The position numbers and the translations under genes were made by a program. A stretch of DNA of 35,668 nucleotides from Eubacteriales bacterium (GTDB taxonomy: Bacteria; Bacillota; Clostridia; Peptostreptococcales; Anaerovoracaceae): NCBI GenBank assembly GCA_028706405.1, contig JAQWBM010000023.1, positions 1 to 35,668 of the forward strand, written 5' to 3'. Position 1 is the first letter of the stretch. Each line of letters begins with the position of its first letter. The notes under the pieces are model-generated. The model saw nothing but the letters and a program-made list of their open reading frames with translations. It was not told where the DNA came from and searched no databases. Positions 8,860-16,120 of the stretch are shown in pieces.

Positions 8860-9018
8860 GTGGTTGCTTTGAGAAGGAAACGAATAGTATTCAGATTGTC
8901 TGGAGTGGTGATAGCTATTATAGGTGCGGTGATAATCATACATACCGTACCTGTTCATATATGGTACATTTTACTTGCAGCGCTATTATTGGCAGTTGCA
9001 TACTTAATGCTGAATTGA
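8860..9018 (+). CDS. Small membrane protein, two-helix hairpin
   Basis: About 52 residues (VALRRKRIVFRLSGVV...). A basic N-terminus precedes two hydrophobic segments split by a short turn containing VPVHIWYI, as in a membrane hairpin. Start uncertain: GTG at 8860 or TTG at 8869 are plausible, TTG at 8821 gives a longer form, and no strong SD is visible. It resembles the next gene in layout (IIG, then a V/LPxxIWxI turn, then a second helix), suggesting a diverged tandem duplication. Function unknown. Confidence 0.55.
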   Translation: MVALRRKRIVFRLSGVVIAIIGAVIIIHTVPVHIWYILLAALLLAVAYLMLN

Positions 9019-9075
9019 TAAAACCTTCGGAAACATCTGCCGCATCCTGTTTGACTGACATAGGAAGTGATAACT

Positions 9076-9249
9076 ATGAAACATAAAAAAAATTGCTGCC
9101 GGAAGCCCGGCGAGGTGGAACTGTTTGGCTTGATCCTTTTTATCATAGGGATAGTGACCCTCTGTGCCTTTTTGCTGCCTTCAAAGATCTGGCTCATCAT
9201 TATGGGAGGATTAATGATTTTCTGCGGATTCAAGCTATTTAATTGTTGA
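9076..9249 (+). CDS. Small Cys-containing membrane protein, two-helix hairpin
   Basis: 57 residues. The basic, Cys-bearing N-terminus MKHKKNCCRKPGEVELFG leads to a first hydrophobic helix (LILFIIGIVTLCAFLLP), the turn PSKIWLI, a second helix (MGGLMIFCGFKLF) and a terminal Cys. The SD AGGAAG (9062-9067) fits the ATG at 9076; a GTG at 9067 in the same frame overlaps that SD. It follows the other hairpin gene by 57 nt. Similar short proteins occur in Clostridia, to my recollection, without assigned function. Confidence 0.6.
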   Translation: MKHKKNCCRKPGEVELFGLILFIIGIVTLCAFLLPSKIWLIIMGGLMIFCGFKLFNC

Positions 9250-9297
9250 GAAAATATTCATGCAAGAAAATTCTGCCGATAACAAACAGCGCCATAA

Positions 9298-9318
9298 AAG
9301 CGGCTGATGATGCCGCTT
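9298..9318. terminator. Hairpin downstream of the small membrane-protein genes
   Basis: Perfect 7-bp arms AAGCGGC (9298-9304) and GCCGCTT (9312-9318), 7-nt loop. There is only a weak T run after it on the plus strand; on the minus strand a TTTTAT stretch follows. It may act together with the stronger hairpin at 9350-9378. Confidence 0.45.
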
Positions 9319-9349
9319 CCATTAGTCTTATGAAGATAAATAAAGATAA

Positions 9350-9378
9350 AAAAACCTGCAAATCTTATGCAGGTTTTT
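9350..9378. terminator. Bidirectional terminator between the small genes and rpmB
   Basis: Arms AAAAACCTGCA (9350-9360) and TGCAGGTTTTT (9368-9378), 7-nt loop. The T-rich tail exists on both strands; on the minus strand the 3' side runs into about seven T residues. It sits 9 nt beyond the rpmB stop codon and is a classic intrinsic terminator. Confidence 0.85.
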
Positions 9379-9386
9379 GTTGCTCA

Positions 9387-9578
9387 TTATATGGCGCGGG
9401 TGATTTTATTGCTGCGAATACATCTCGTACATACGTTTTTTCTTGAAACAGTTCCATTATCGTTAACTTTTACGGTCTGAATATTTGCATTCCACTTTCT
9501 TCTGGTATGTCTGTTGGAATGAGAAACGTTATTTCCTGAAGATTGACCCTTACCACATATTTCACACTTTCTTGACAT
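9387..9578 (-). CDS. rpmB: 50S ribosomal protein L28
   Basis: 63-residue L28 beginning [22 protein letters not shown], with the basic [11 protein letters not shown] segment typical of the family and a second Cys pair CTRC near the C-terminus. It is therefore the zinc-binding C+ form, like the L32 in this window. The open frame extends 19 codons upstream, but the SD GGAGGTG lies inside that extension and 7 nt before the ATG at 9578, which fixes the start. Its own promoter and terminator make it a single-gene unit. Confidence 0.96.
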   Translation of the reverse strand: MSRKCEICGKGQSSGNNVSHSNRHTRRKWNANIQTVKVNDNGTVSRKNVCTRCIRSNKITRAI

Positions 9579-9640
9579 CTGCCGCACCTCCTTTATATTG
9601 CAATGCTTACAAAAGCTATTAGCTCGACTAAACAAAAAAT

Positions 9641-9669
9641 ATTATAACATATGTGATTTTACTTGTAAA
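9641..9669 (-). promoter_or_regulatory. Predicted sigma-A promoter for rpmB
   Basis: Minus strand TTTACA (complement of 9664-9669), 17-nt spacer, TATAAT (complement of 9641-9646). A TG one base before the -10 box (TGTTATAAT) makes it an extended -10 promoter. Confidence 0.65.
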
Positions 9670-9703
9670 ATACTTTTTTGCTTATCATGCTTTCTCAAGT
9701 TTT

Positions 9704-9733
9704 TTGAATTGTATTATAGACTTATTATATGTT
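9704..9733 (+). promoter_or_regulatory. Candidate promoter of the PepD-like lipoprotein gene
   Basis: TTGAAT (9704-9709) with -10-like TATATG or TATGTT boxes 16-18 nt downstream, in a very AT-rich stretch. Several TATTAT-like hexamers nearby make the exact -10 uncertain. Confidence 0.35.
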
Positions 9734-9795
9734 ATTATATTAGTTAAAGCAAATATTGGGTTGAAGAGATTGTCTTAACTATTGGGGGAAAGAAT

Positions 9796-11352
9796 ATGAA
9801 AAGATTTGCAGCAGTTGTATTAATAATATGTTTAAGTTTTTCTATGCTTACCGGGTGTAACGATACTCCGGAAGAAAGGGTCGACAATTCAGTAATGCGT
9901 GAGGAAATACTCAATGAATTCAGCGAGATAGCGCAAATTCCCAGAGCATCCGGTCATGAGAAAGCCATGAGCGCCTATTTGAAAAACTGGGCAAAGGTAA
10001 ATGGTTTTAAGGTCGTCCGTGACAGCTTCAATAATGTAATCATAGAAAAGCCGGCTTCGGATGGTTATGAGAATGCGCCGATAACCATACTCCAGTGCAA
10101 CATTGACACGTCCATTGCCGTTACTGATGATGTCATTTTTGACCCGCTCGTTGACCCTGTGCAATTTGTGCAAAACGAAGATAAATTAACCGGTGAGGGT
10201 ACAAGCATAGGCGCCGATAGTGGTATAGGCATGTCTACGATTCTTTATGTGCTAAAGAACGCTCAAAACCATGGACTGATACGTGCAATCTTTACAACGT
10301 TCGGTGAATCCGGAATGCAAGGAGCGGAAAAATTGAATGAAAAATACCTCGAAGGAAAATTTCTTATCAATCTTGCCTGGAATTCTAACCGAGCTATTGG
10401 GGTTGGAAGCGGAGGCACTGCTTCTTATAAAATGATCCGCAGCATTAAATGGACTCAGCCAAAGAATGAAGTCCCTTATCTTCTTTCAATAAAAGGTCTT
10501 ACGGGCGGAGATTCAATAGAGAATGTCGGAAAAAGTGAAGTAAATGCAATTAAAATTCTAGGCGAGGTACTGGCAAATGCTCAGGGACAAGGAATATTGT
10601 TTGAGCTTGCATCGTTCAACGGGGGGGGGGCCGGTGATACTATCCCTGACGCTGCAGATGCATTGATTATCATAAACAAGTCAGATGTCAGAAAAATGAG
10701 ATCCGTTGTCAACAGTGCAATGAATACTTTCCGTAACGCATATGGGAGCACGGAAACAAACTACAGTTTTGATTATCAAGAATCAGAAATGCCGGACAAG
10801 GTTATTTCATTTGATGACAACGGCTGTATTGTAAGCTTTTTCTATGGAATCGTAAACGGTATCCAGTCAATGTCAAAAACTTATGACGGAGTCGTGGAAA
10901 GTGCTTCTAATCTCGGAAAAGTTTCTACATCTTCCGGAGATTTTATCTGTCAGACTTCGGCTTTCAGCACTTCAGAGGTTGGTTTATATAAAATATCCAA
11001 TGCACACGAAACGATCAGCAACATGTGTGGTTTAAGCTATGAGTATTCAGAAGGTGTGCCCATCTGGCCTGTTCATACTGACAGTGTGCTTTACGACAAA
11101 ATTTATGAAATTTGTTTCGGCATGTATAACAAAAATATGATTGACGAAATTAAGCAAGGAAAGCATGAATGCGGATGGTTTGCAAAGAAAAATCCAAAAT
11201 TGCAGATCGTTTCTATTGGACCAATGATTGAGAACGTAAATTCCCCCGATGAAGCACTGATATTGGATTCGATTACTGAACCGGCAAATATTATCCTGTC
11301 GTTTTTAAAACAAATGAAGCCTATTGAATCATATGAAGCTGTTAAAAGTTGA
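9796..11352 (+). CDS. PepD-like (M20C) lipoprotein, probable pseudo-peptidase
   Basis: 518-aa homologue of the aminoacyl-histidine dipeptidase PepD, preceded by a lipoprotein signal (hydrophobic helix about 4-17, lipobox LTGC with Cys21), so it should be anchored outside the membrane; family PepD is cytosolic. The fold is recognisable throughout (IGADSGIG, SGMQGAEKL, IKGLTGG, FNGGG, HECGWF, VSIGPMIENVNSPDE). Compared with PepD as I remember it, the zinc ligand His is Asn102, the general-base Glu is Gly170, a ligand Asp is Ala194, the GGHSG His is Asp and the C-terminal ligand His is replaced; Asp104, Asp141 and Glu171 remain. It is therefore probably inactive and may be a binding protein. Good SD GGGGG before the ATG. 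A 10-G run lies at 10621-10630. Confidence 0.85.
   Translation: MKRFAAVVLIICLSFSMLTGCNDTPEERVDNSVMREEILNEFSEIAQIPRASGHEKAMSAYLKNWAKVNGFKVVRDSFNNVIIEKPASDGYENAPITILQCNIDTSIAVTDDVIFDPLVDPVQFVQNEDKLTGEGTSIGADSGIGMSTILYVLKNAQNHGLIRAIFTTFGESGMQGAEKLNEKYLEGKFLINLAWNSNRAIGVGSGGTASYKMIRSIKWTQPKNEVPYLLSIKGLTGGDSIENVGKSEVNAIKILGEVLANAQGQGILFELASFNGGGAGDTIPDAADALIIINKSDVRKMRSVVNSAMNTFRNAYGSTETNYSFDYQESEMPDKVISFDDNGCIVSFFYGIVNGIQSMSKTYDGVVESASNLGKVSTSSGDFICQTSAFSTSEVGLYKISNAHETISNMCGLSYEYSEGVPIWPVHTDSVLYDKIYEICFGMYNKNMIDEIKQGKHECGWFAKKNPKLQIVSIGPMIENVNSPDEALILDSITEPANIILSFLKQMKPIESYEAVKS
10621..10630 (+). repeat. Homopolymeric G10 tract inside the lipoprotein gene
   Basis: Ten consecutive G residues encode the Gly-Gly-Gly of SFNGGGAGD. 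The full frame is intact with ten; losing or gaining one G would shift the frame in the middle of the protein. Confidence 0.9.
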
Positions 11353-11382
11353 TTTGACTTGTTTTAGCGCTGAAACTGCCTC

Positions 11383-12435
11383 TCATGCTTTCTTATCATC
11401 AAGAAGCAGCGAATAAATCGTATCATTGTCAATGACATGGAATTCATATCTCTTAACAATGGTATCAGGGTCAATTTCATAATATACCGGCTGCTGGATC
11501 TCATCAGCTATTTTGATGAGATCTTTTATGTTATTAACTATATAACTTTTATTATAATTAACCTTCGGTATGCTTTGAAGAGCCGCGATACGGCTTCCAT
11601 AGTTTTTCAATGTATTGTTTACCTTTTTTTTAAGCATTTCCTGTTCACTCGGCTCTCTCGTATAGAAAGTCAAGACGATTATGCCAATTATAGAAATTAC
11701 CAGCAAAAGACTATATCTGACAATCAGTGACATAACAATAGGTGCTGGAATTTCTTCCGTTACTGTAATGTTCTTATGTATTGGAGATGGATCGGATTTA
11801 CTTATTTCAAAAACATCTTCCGCCAATGGAACCTGAAGATTGACATCAAATGGGGTCTCCAGATTTTCTTTTTCAGCATGAGCAATCACTTTTCCCTTCA
11901 TAGAAATAATAAGCTCATTTGAGACATTCATACCGGTAATACCCTTTGCTTTAACAGCAAAAGCATCATACTCCGCCAATTGAAAATTGATCTTTTCTTT
12001 TTTGTTCCAGACACTGCCCTGCTCTTTGATTATTTTTTTATCGGTCAGCGGGAAACTCTTTGACCAATATATTTTTTTATCTTTACTACTCCCCTGATAG
12101 CCATTTACCATAGCTATTATCTGATATTCGATATCGAGAGGGACCTCACTGGTTCCCATATAGTCCACATTGAATTCTGCCTGAATATAGTTTAAAAGCC
12201 TTTTACTGTATCTTTCCCCTTCTTCTAAAACAGTGCCGGAATAAACCTCATTTTCATGGATAATAACACGATATGCTGCCTGTTGATCACAGGTAGAGCC
12301 ATATTCGATTTTTTCGCTCATAATTGTTTTTGGACGTGACAGTGCAATAAACAGCTGCAAACATGATAATATTATCAATAAAACCATGATTAATATAAAT
12401 GCTTTTTTAGACTTGTTATGTAATATGATTTTCAT
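11383..12435 (-). CDS. DUF5305 family membrane protein
   Basis: 350-aa protein with the layout of DUF5305: an N-terminal membrane helix (about 11-31), a large extracytoplasmic beta-rich region (about 35-235, with pairs such as DIEYQIIAMVNGYQG and FPLTDKKIIKEQG), a second helix (about 239-262) and a cytoplasmic tail with a short helical segment. Such proteins are found beside SipW-type signal peptidases and TasA-like proteins in Firmicutes and archaea. Biochemical function is unknown; assembly or anchoring of the secreted fibre protein is an inference from position. It is last in the sip-tasA-DUF5305 cluster, behind a hairpin, and converges with the PepD-like gene. Confidence 0.8.
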   Translation of the reverse strand: MKIILHNKSKKAFILIMVLLIILSCLQLFIALSRPKTIMSEKIEYGSTCDQQAAYRVIIHENEVYSGTVLEEGERYSKRLLNYIQAEFNVDYMGTSEVPLDIEYQIIAMVNGYQGSSKDKKIYWSKSFPLTDKKIIKEQGSVWNKKEKINFQLAEYDAFAVKAKGITGMNVSNELIISMKGKVIAHAEKENLETPFDVNLQVPLAEDVFEISKSDPSPIHKNITVTEEIPAPIVMSLIVRYSLLLVISIIGIIVLTFYTREPSEQEMLKKKVNNTLKNYGSRIAALQSIPKVNYNKSYIVNNIKDLIKIADEIQQPVYYEIDPDTIVKRYEFHVIDNDTIYSLLLDDKKA

Positions 12436-12451
12436 ATGTTACTCTATCCCC

Positions 12452-12501
12452 TATAACTATGAGTTATATAATATGGCGCCTTAATTTTTAAGGCACCATA
12501 T
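12452..12501 (-). promoter_or_regulatory. Two hairpins between the tasA-like gene and the DUF5305 gene
   Basis: A 12-bp stem with one wobble position (12471-12482 with 12490-12501, 7-nt loop) lies 63 nt after the tasA-like stop. A second perfect 7-bp pair TATAACT/AGTTATA (12452-12458, 12462-12468) follows before the DUF5305 gene. The tail is AU-rich but lacks a solid U run, so partial termination or transcript processing is more likely than full termination. Confidence 0.5.
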
Positions 12502-12564
12502 ATCCAGTAAAATACTTATTGTTTTAGCTGATAACTGTATTTATCTTCCTATTTGAGCTTATGA

Positions 12565-13539
12565 TTATGATAAATGGTTATTGCTTCCTCCTGAAGGAAC
12601 ATCCATATTGAACTGGTCGAACAAGAATTCTACGTTGAATTTTACAGCTTTGTTTTCTGTTGCAGCATCGTCTTTTCCGCTGAGGCCGCCAGTCCAACCG
12701 GAGGTGTAAGTTCCAGCCTTGTCAGGATCCATTGCTATACCGATGTAGAGGTCCATTCTGCAGTTGTCAGGCAATACATATATTGTCTCATTAAGCAAAG
12801 TGGGCGCGTCCGGTCCGGCCATAAGGGTTTCCAATGAGGAAAGGCGGATAAATTCAACTCCGGCAAGAGTAAATGTATCTGCAGGAGATAAATTGTCCGT
12901 ATGGAATACAGGAACATGATTTTCTGAAGGAATAGTGCCATCTGGGCTTGGTCCGGCATATTCTCTCAATATTTCCATGGAAACACCGATCATATCCTTC
13001 GTTGCCTGATTTGCATATTCTGGTACATCAAATTCAATATCAGCTAATTTTGCCGCAATCGTGCCGGTATTTACGATATCACTCTGAAAGACCTGAGCAA
13101 ATCCGGGGTAAATTTGATTCATGTTAATTGAGATTTTATTGGAACCCATAGTTGACCCTGCGGTATAACCATCGATCGTGACATCGATTGGGCTGGCATT
13201 TGCTAATTCAGCACCGAAAGTGGTTTTAGTATAACCCCAAACCCTATCGTTATATGCTTTTAAATCAGCCTGATCCGCGATTATATTATAATTTGCGCCG
13301 CGCTGGAAGAAATAATCGTCAACGAAACCCTCTTCACCAATTCCGTCAACTACAGCCCAGCCTGTTTCTTCATCTGATCCTGCATACTGCCCATATAATG
13401 CCAGATCGACAAATTTAACTTCCAGTTCCCCTGTGGTAGCCGTTGTTTCCAATTGCAGACTATCTGTCCAATAAGCGTACCCCATGCCTAAGAACAGAGT
13501 TGCGCATGCTACAACACATGCTAAAATTTTTCTCTTCAT
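12565..13539 (-). CDS. TasA/CalY-like secreted fibre protein with SipW-type signal peptide
   Basis: 324 aa. The N-terminus has a basic start (MKRK), a hydrophobic core (ILACVVACATLFLGMG) and an AYWTDSLQLETTATTGELEV segment, the pattern of SipW-dependent signal peptides in TasA and camelysin proteins, where cleavage precedes a T/A-rich strand. The rest is a beta-rich domain with the typical MNQIYPGFAQVFQSDIVNTGTIAAKL segment. By analogy it is exported, cut by the neighbouring signal peptidase, and forms biofilm-matrix or surface fibres. It is larger than B. subtilis TasA (261 aa). GGAG SD before the ATG; a TATAAT sits at the complement of 13590-13595. Confidence 0.85.
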   Translation of the reverse strand: MKRKILACVVACATLFLGMGYAYWTDSLQLETTATTGELEVKFVDLALYGQYAGSDEETGWAVVDGIGEEGFVDDYFFQRGANYNIIADQADLKAYNDRVWGYTKTTFGAELANASPIDVTIDGYTAGSTMGSNKISINMNQIYPGFAQVFQSDIVNTGTIAAKLADIEFDVPEYANQATKDMIGVSMEILREYAGPSPDGTIPSENHVPVFHTDNLSPADTFTLAGVEFIRLSSLETLMAGPDAPTLLNETIYVLPDNCRMDLYIGIAMDPDKAGTYTSGWTGGLSGKDDAATENKAVKFNVEFLFDQFNMDVPSGGSNNHLS

Positions 13540-13589
13540 ACTAATTTCTCCTTTTTTTGTTTAGTTTTGTTTGTTATAAACATGATTAA

Positions 13590-13595
13590 ATTATA
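13590..13595 (-). promoter_or_regulatory. -10 box candidate upstream of the tasA-like gene
   Basis: Perfect TATAAT on the minus strand 50 nt before the start codon. No TTGACA-like -35 lies at 16-18 nt, so an activator or another sigma factor may be required. It allows the fibre gene to be expressed above the signal peptidase gene upstream of it. Confidence 0.35.
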
Positions 13596-13681
13596 CTATG
13601 GGTTGAAAAGGTCTCACATCGAACAAAAGTATACTTTTACATAAGCCTTTGGTCCCGTCAGGATACCACTAAAGCAGTATA

Positions 13682-14530
13682 TCAAAACTCTATATCTTCC
13701 AATTGGGTTTGTGGGCTCCCCTTCAACATAAGTGCCGGGTAACCGATTTTAGGTATCACTTTGGAATAGATTCCCCGGATATCATTTGCACTGACAACTC
13801 TGGAGTCTCCGACAGAATTATTATCACCCTTAGTATGAAAAGTTAGATTTCTCAAATCATCTTCCTCGATTTCAGTAATCCTATGAGTAATCAACACCTC
13901 ATCTCTTTTAAACTGAATAATATCTCCAACATCAAGGCCTCGGATTTGCTCTTCTGAACGTATTTGCCGCAATAAAATCACATCTCCCGGGTAAATGAGC
14001 GGTTCCATGCTGCCGGTCGCTACTACGGAAGGCATGATCGGGAATACTCCGACCACAAACCATATTAAACCAATTGAGAACAGTGAGGTCAAAGTCCATA
14101 GAACCCCGTCTGATTTCCGAAACGGCTCCCGTTTTGCATTGTTCACCTGTATCTCATGTTTCCTCATGATGAACATCAAGCAAAAAATCGGCGTAAGAAT
14201 ACCGATGGCGCCCTCCGCCAGCCAATTTAAAACTGGAAGTATAGGAGATGTCCAATGGAAAATAGTGATAACCGCAAGATAAGATAAGGATGCTGGTGCA
14301 CCGCCATACAAGGCGAGGTAAGACAGCATTATGTTTTGGCATAACATAGGTCCAAATTCTCTGGCGAGATAGATCGTTAATTCTTCAAAATTCTTTGCGA
14401 GGAACAGACTTGTAAAATTCAAATCTGTAAAAGTCATAATCAGCGTAAGAATAAAAAATACTTTTATATTTGGCTTGATGCAATATGATCCCAGTATATA
14501 AGCTCTTATAGTTTCTCTTCCTATAAGCAT
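13682..14530 (-). CDS. SipW-type (ER-type) signal peptidase I with N-terminal membrane extension
   Basis: 282 aa. The C-terminal part is an S26B signal peptidase: the Ser174 box ATGSMEP, then GDVILLRQI, His216 in LITHRI (the ER/SipW type uses His where the bacterial type uses Lys), and GDNNSVGD with the expected Asp residues. Ahead of it lie about 165 residues with several hydrophobic segments (about 22-34, 68-90, 94-122, 143-168), much more than the single anchor of B. subtilis SipW. It probably cleaves the TasA-like protein encoded next. The ATG at 14530 lacks an SD and the frame closes with a stop about 16 codons upstream, so the true start may differ or the gene may be 5'-trimmed. Confidence 0.85.
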   Translation of the reverse strand: MLIGRETIRAYILGSYCIKPNIKVFFILTLIMTFTDLNFTSLFLAKNFEELTIYLAREFGPMLCQNIMLSYLALYGGAPASLSYLAVITIFHWTSPILPVLNWLAEGAIGILTPIFCLMFIMRKHEIQVNNAKREPFRKSDGVLWTLTSLFSIGLIWFVVGVFPIMPSVVATGSMEPLIYPGDVILLRQIRSEEQIRGLDVGDIIQFKRDEVLITHRITEIEEDDLRNLTFHTKGDNNSVGDSRVVSANDIRGIYSKVIPKIGYPALMLKGSPQTQLEDIEF

Positions 14531-14576
14531 TGGGGATATAATAAAATATATTTGACAAAATCTTTTTAAAGGTCTC

Positions 14577-14605
14577 TAAATACAGCGCCTTTCGAGTTGT
14601 ATTTA
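14577..14605 (-). promoter_or_regulatory. Inverted repeat in the leader of the signal peptidase gene
   Basis: Perfect 8-bp arms TAAATACA (14577-14584) and TGTATTTA (14598-14605) around a 13-nt centre, 47 nt upstream of the signal peptidase ATG. It could be an operator or a leader hairpin; no regulator is identifiable. Confidence 0.4.
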
Positions 14606-14629
14606 CAGGTTTCTATTCGTAATAATGGC

Positions 14630-14660
14630 TAAAAAAAAACCGGAGTTTATCCGGTTTTGG
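14630..14660 (-). terminator. Intrinsic terminator of scfB
   Basis: Arms AAAACCGGA (14636-14644) and TCCGGTTTT (14650-14658), 5-nt loop. On the minus strand it lies just after the scfB stop and is followed by a run of about nine T. It separates the scf locus from the fibre module. Confidence 0.88.
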
Positions 14661-14664
14661 AAAG

Positions 14665-16017
14665 CTATTGATCTGTAGACATAATAGCCTTTATCGCTAT
14701 GGCGCATTCGATCCTCTTTTTTTCAAGCTCGCATCCGAGTTCATATGGTTGTCTTATGTCATGGTTCATGTGGAAAGCGTTAGCATGACAGCCTCCGCTG
14801 CAATAAAATTTTGCCCAGCAATCTCTGCATTTTTCCTTATTATAAATATGCGCCCTATTAAATTCGTCATAGAGTCTGTTTTCAAAATGAACATCATTTA
14901 TATTCCCCAGTTTAAAAGCAACATTACCTACAAACTGGTGGCAAGGATAGATATCTCCTTCCGGAGAAACTGCAACATATTCAGTACCTGCTCCACATCC
15001 TGATACTCTTTTTACTACACAGGGTCCTTGATTTAAATCTATATTGAAATGGAAAAATTCAAATTTTTCTCCTTTGTTTGCATATTCCAAATAGATATCC
15101 GTCAATTTATCGTATTCTTTGAAAATGGTCTCTTTATCCTCATCCTGCAAGGCATAACTGCGCAAAGGATCCGTTACGACAGGTTCTATGGAAATGTTCT
15201 TAAAGCCTATTTCTGCCAGGTGCCTGACATCTTCTGAAAAATCCAGGTTTTCTCTTGTAAAGGTTCCCCTTACATAATAAGCCCCTTTTCTTTTTTTTAC
15301 AAAACTAAGGTATTTTTCCATTATGATATCATAGGTTCCTCTTCCGTTGACAGTCTGCCTCATGTTGTCGTTTACCTCCGGTCTGCCGTCTATGCTTAAT
15401 ATCACATTGTCCATTTTGGCATTGATAAAATCCGCCTTGGAATCGTCAAGGAGCAGCCCATTCGTTGTAATGGTAAAACGAATATTTTTGCCAAGAGGTT
15501 TTTCGGCTTCCCGTCCGTAAACCACCAACTCCTTGACCACATTAAAATTCATCAGAGGTTCCCCGCCGAAAAAGTCTATCTCAAGGTTCCTTCTGCTGCC
15601 GGAATGCTCCAGCAGAAAATCAATTGCTTTTTTTCCTGTTTCAAGTGAGAGAAGAGAACGCTGTCCATCGAATGCTCCTTGCCCGCCAAAGCAATACTTG
15701 CAGGTCATATTGCAGTCATGAGCCACATGCAAGCACATTGCCTTAATCATGGCTTCGCGCCCCTCCAGCATGCCTTTAGTTATTTGAGAGTCATCGGTAA
15801 ATAGCATTCCGTTATCTATTAAGTATTGAATCTCTTCCGCTGCTTCAAGTATCTGGTTTTTCTCATACTTAAATTGAAATAACTCCAATATTTCTTTGAC
15901 CGACTTTTCTTTATAGTGATCCAGCATATCAAAAATGATATCTGTAACAACATGTACCGCACCGCTGTTGATATCCATAACGATATACTGATCCCTGTAC
16001 TGATATTTATGAATCAT
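14665..16017 (-). CDS. scfB: SCIFF peptide thioether maturase, radical SAM/SPASM
   Basis: 450-aa radical-SAM enzyme that installs a Cys-to-Thr thioether cross-link in the SCIFF precursor. An N-terminal recognition region (about 1-90, beginning MIHKYQYRDQYIVMDINSG) precedes the radical-SAM core with CNMTCKYC binding the SAM cluster and DFFGGEPLMNF typical of peptide maturases. The C-terminal SPASM region carries auxiliary-cluster Cys residues (GCGAGTEYVAVSPEGDIYPCH, CRDCWAKFYCSGGC, GCE). The ATG at 16017 is 12 nt from an AGGA SD; a nearer ATG in another frame stops after five codons. It follows scfA across a terminator-like hairpin. Confidence 0.95.
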   Translation of the reverse strand: MIHKYQYRDQYIVMDINSGAVHVVTDIIFDMLDHYKEKSVKEILELFQFKYEKNQILEAAEEIQYLIDNGMLFTDDSQITKGMLEGREAMIKAMCLHVAHDCNMTCKYCFGGQGAFDGQRSLLSLETGKKAIDFLLEHSGSRRNLEIDFFGGEPLMNFNVVKELVVYGREAEKPLGKNIRFTITTNGLLLDDSKADFINAKMDNVILSIDGRPEVNDNMRQTVNGRGTYDIIMEKYLSFVKKRKGAYYVRGTFTRENLDFSEDVRHLAEIGFKNISIEPVVTDPLRSYALQDEDKETIFKEYDKLTDIYLEYANKGEKFEFFHFNIDLNQGPCVVKRVSGCGAGTEYVAVSPEGDIYPCHQFVGNVAFKLGNINDVHFENRLYDEFNRAHIYNKEKCRDCWAKFYCSGGCHANAFHMNHDIRQPYELGCELEKKRIECAIAIKAIMSTDQ

Positions 16018-16082
16018 GGTTCATCTGTTTCCTCTTTTTCTAAAACATGTTCCTCATAAGATATTTCCTGCATATTCGATAA

Positions 16083-16108
16083 AAAAAACAGCGGTGCTGC
16101 TGTTTTTT
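16083..16108 (-). terminator. Attenuator hairpin between scfA and scfB
   Basis: Arms AAAAAACAGC (16083-16092) and GCTGTTTTTT (16099-16108), 6-nt loop, with a T run on the minus strand. It lies 12 nt after the scfA stop and well before scfB. Partial read-through would give abundant precursor and little maturase. Confidence 0.8.
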
Positions 16109-16120
16109 ATTTGGAATTTT

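Noticed and set aside
9243..9446. 67-codon frame after the second small membrane gene
   Set aside because: Runs through two hairpins and into rpmB on the other strand; no SD, no hydrophobic or conserved pattern.
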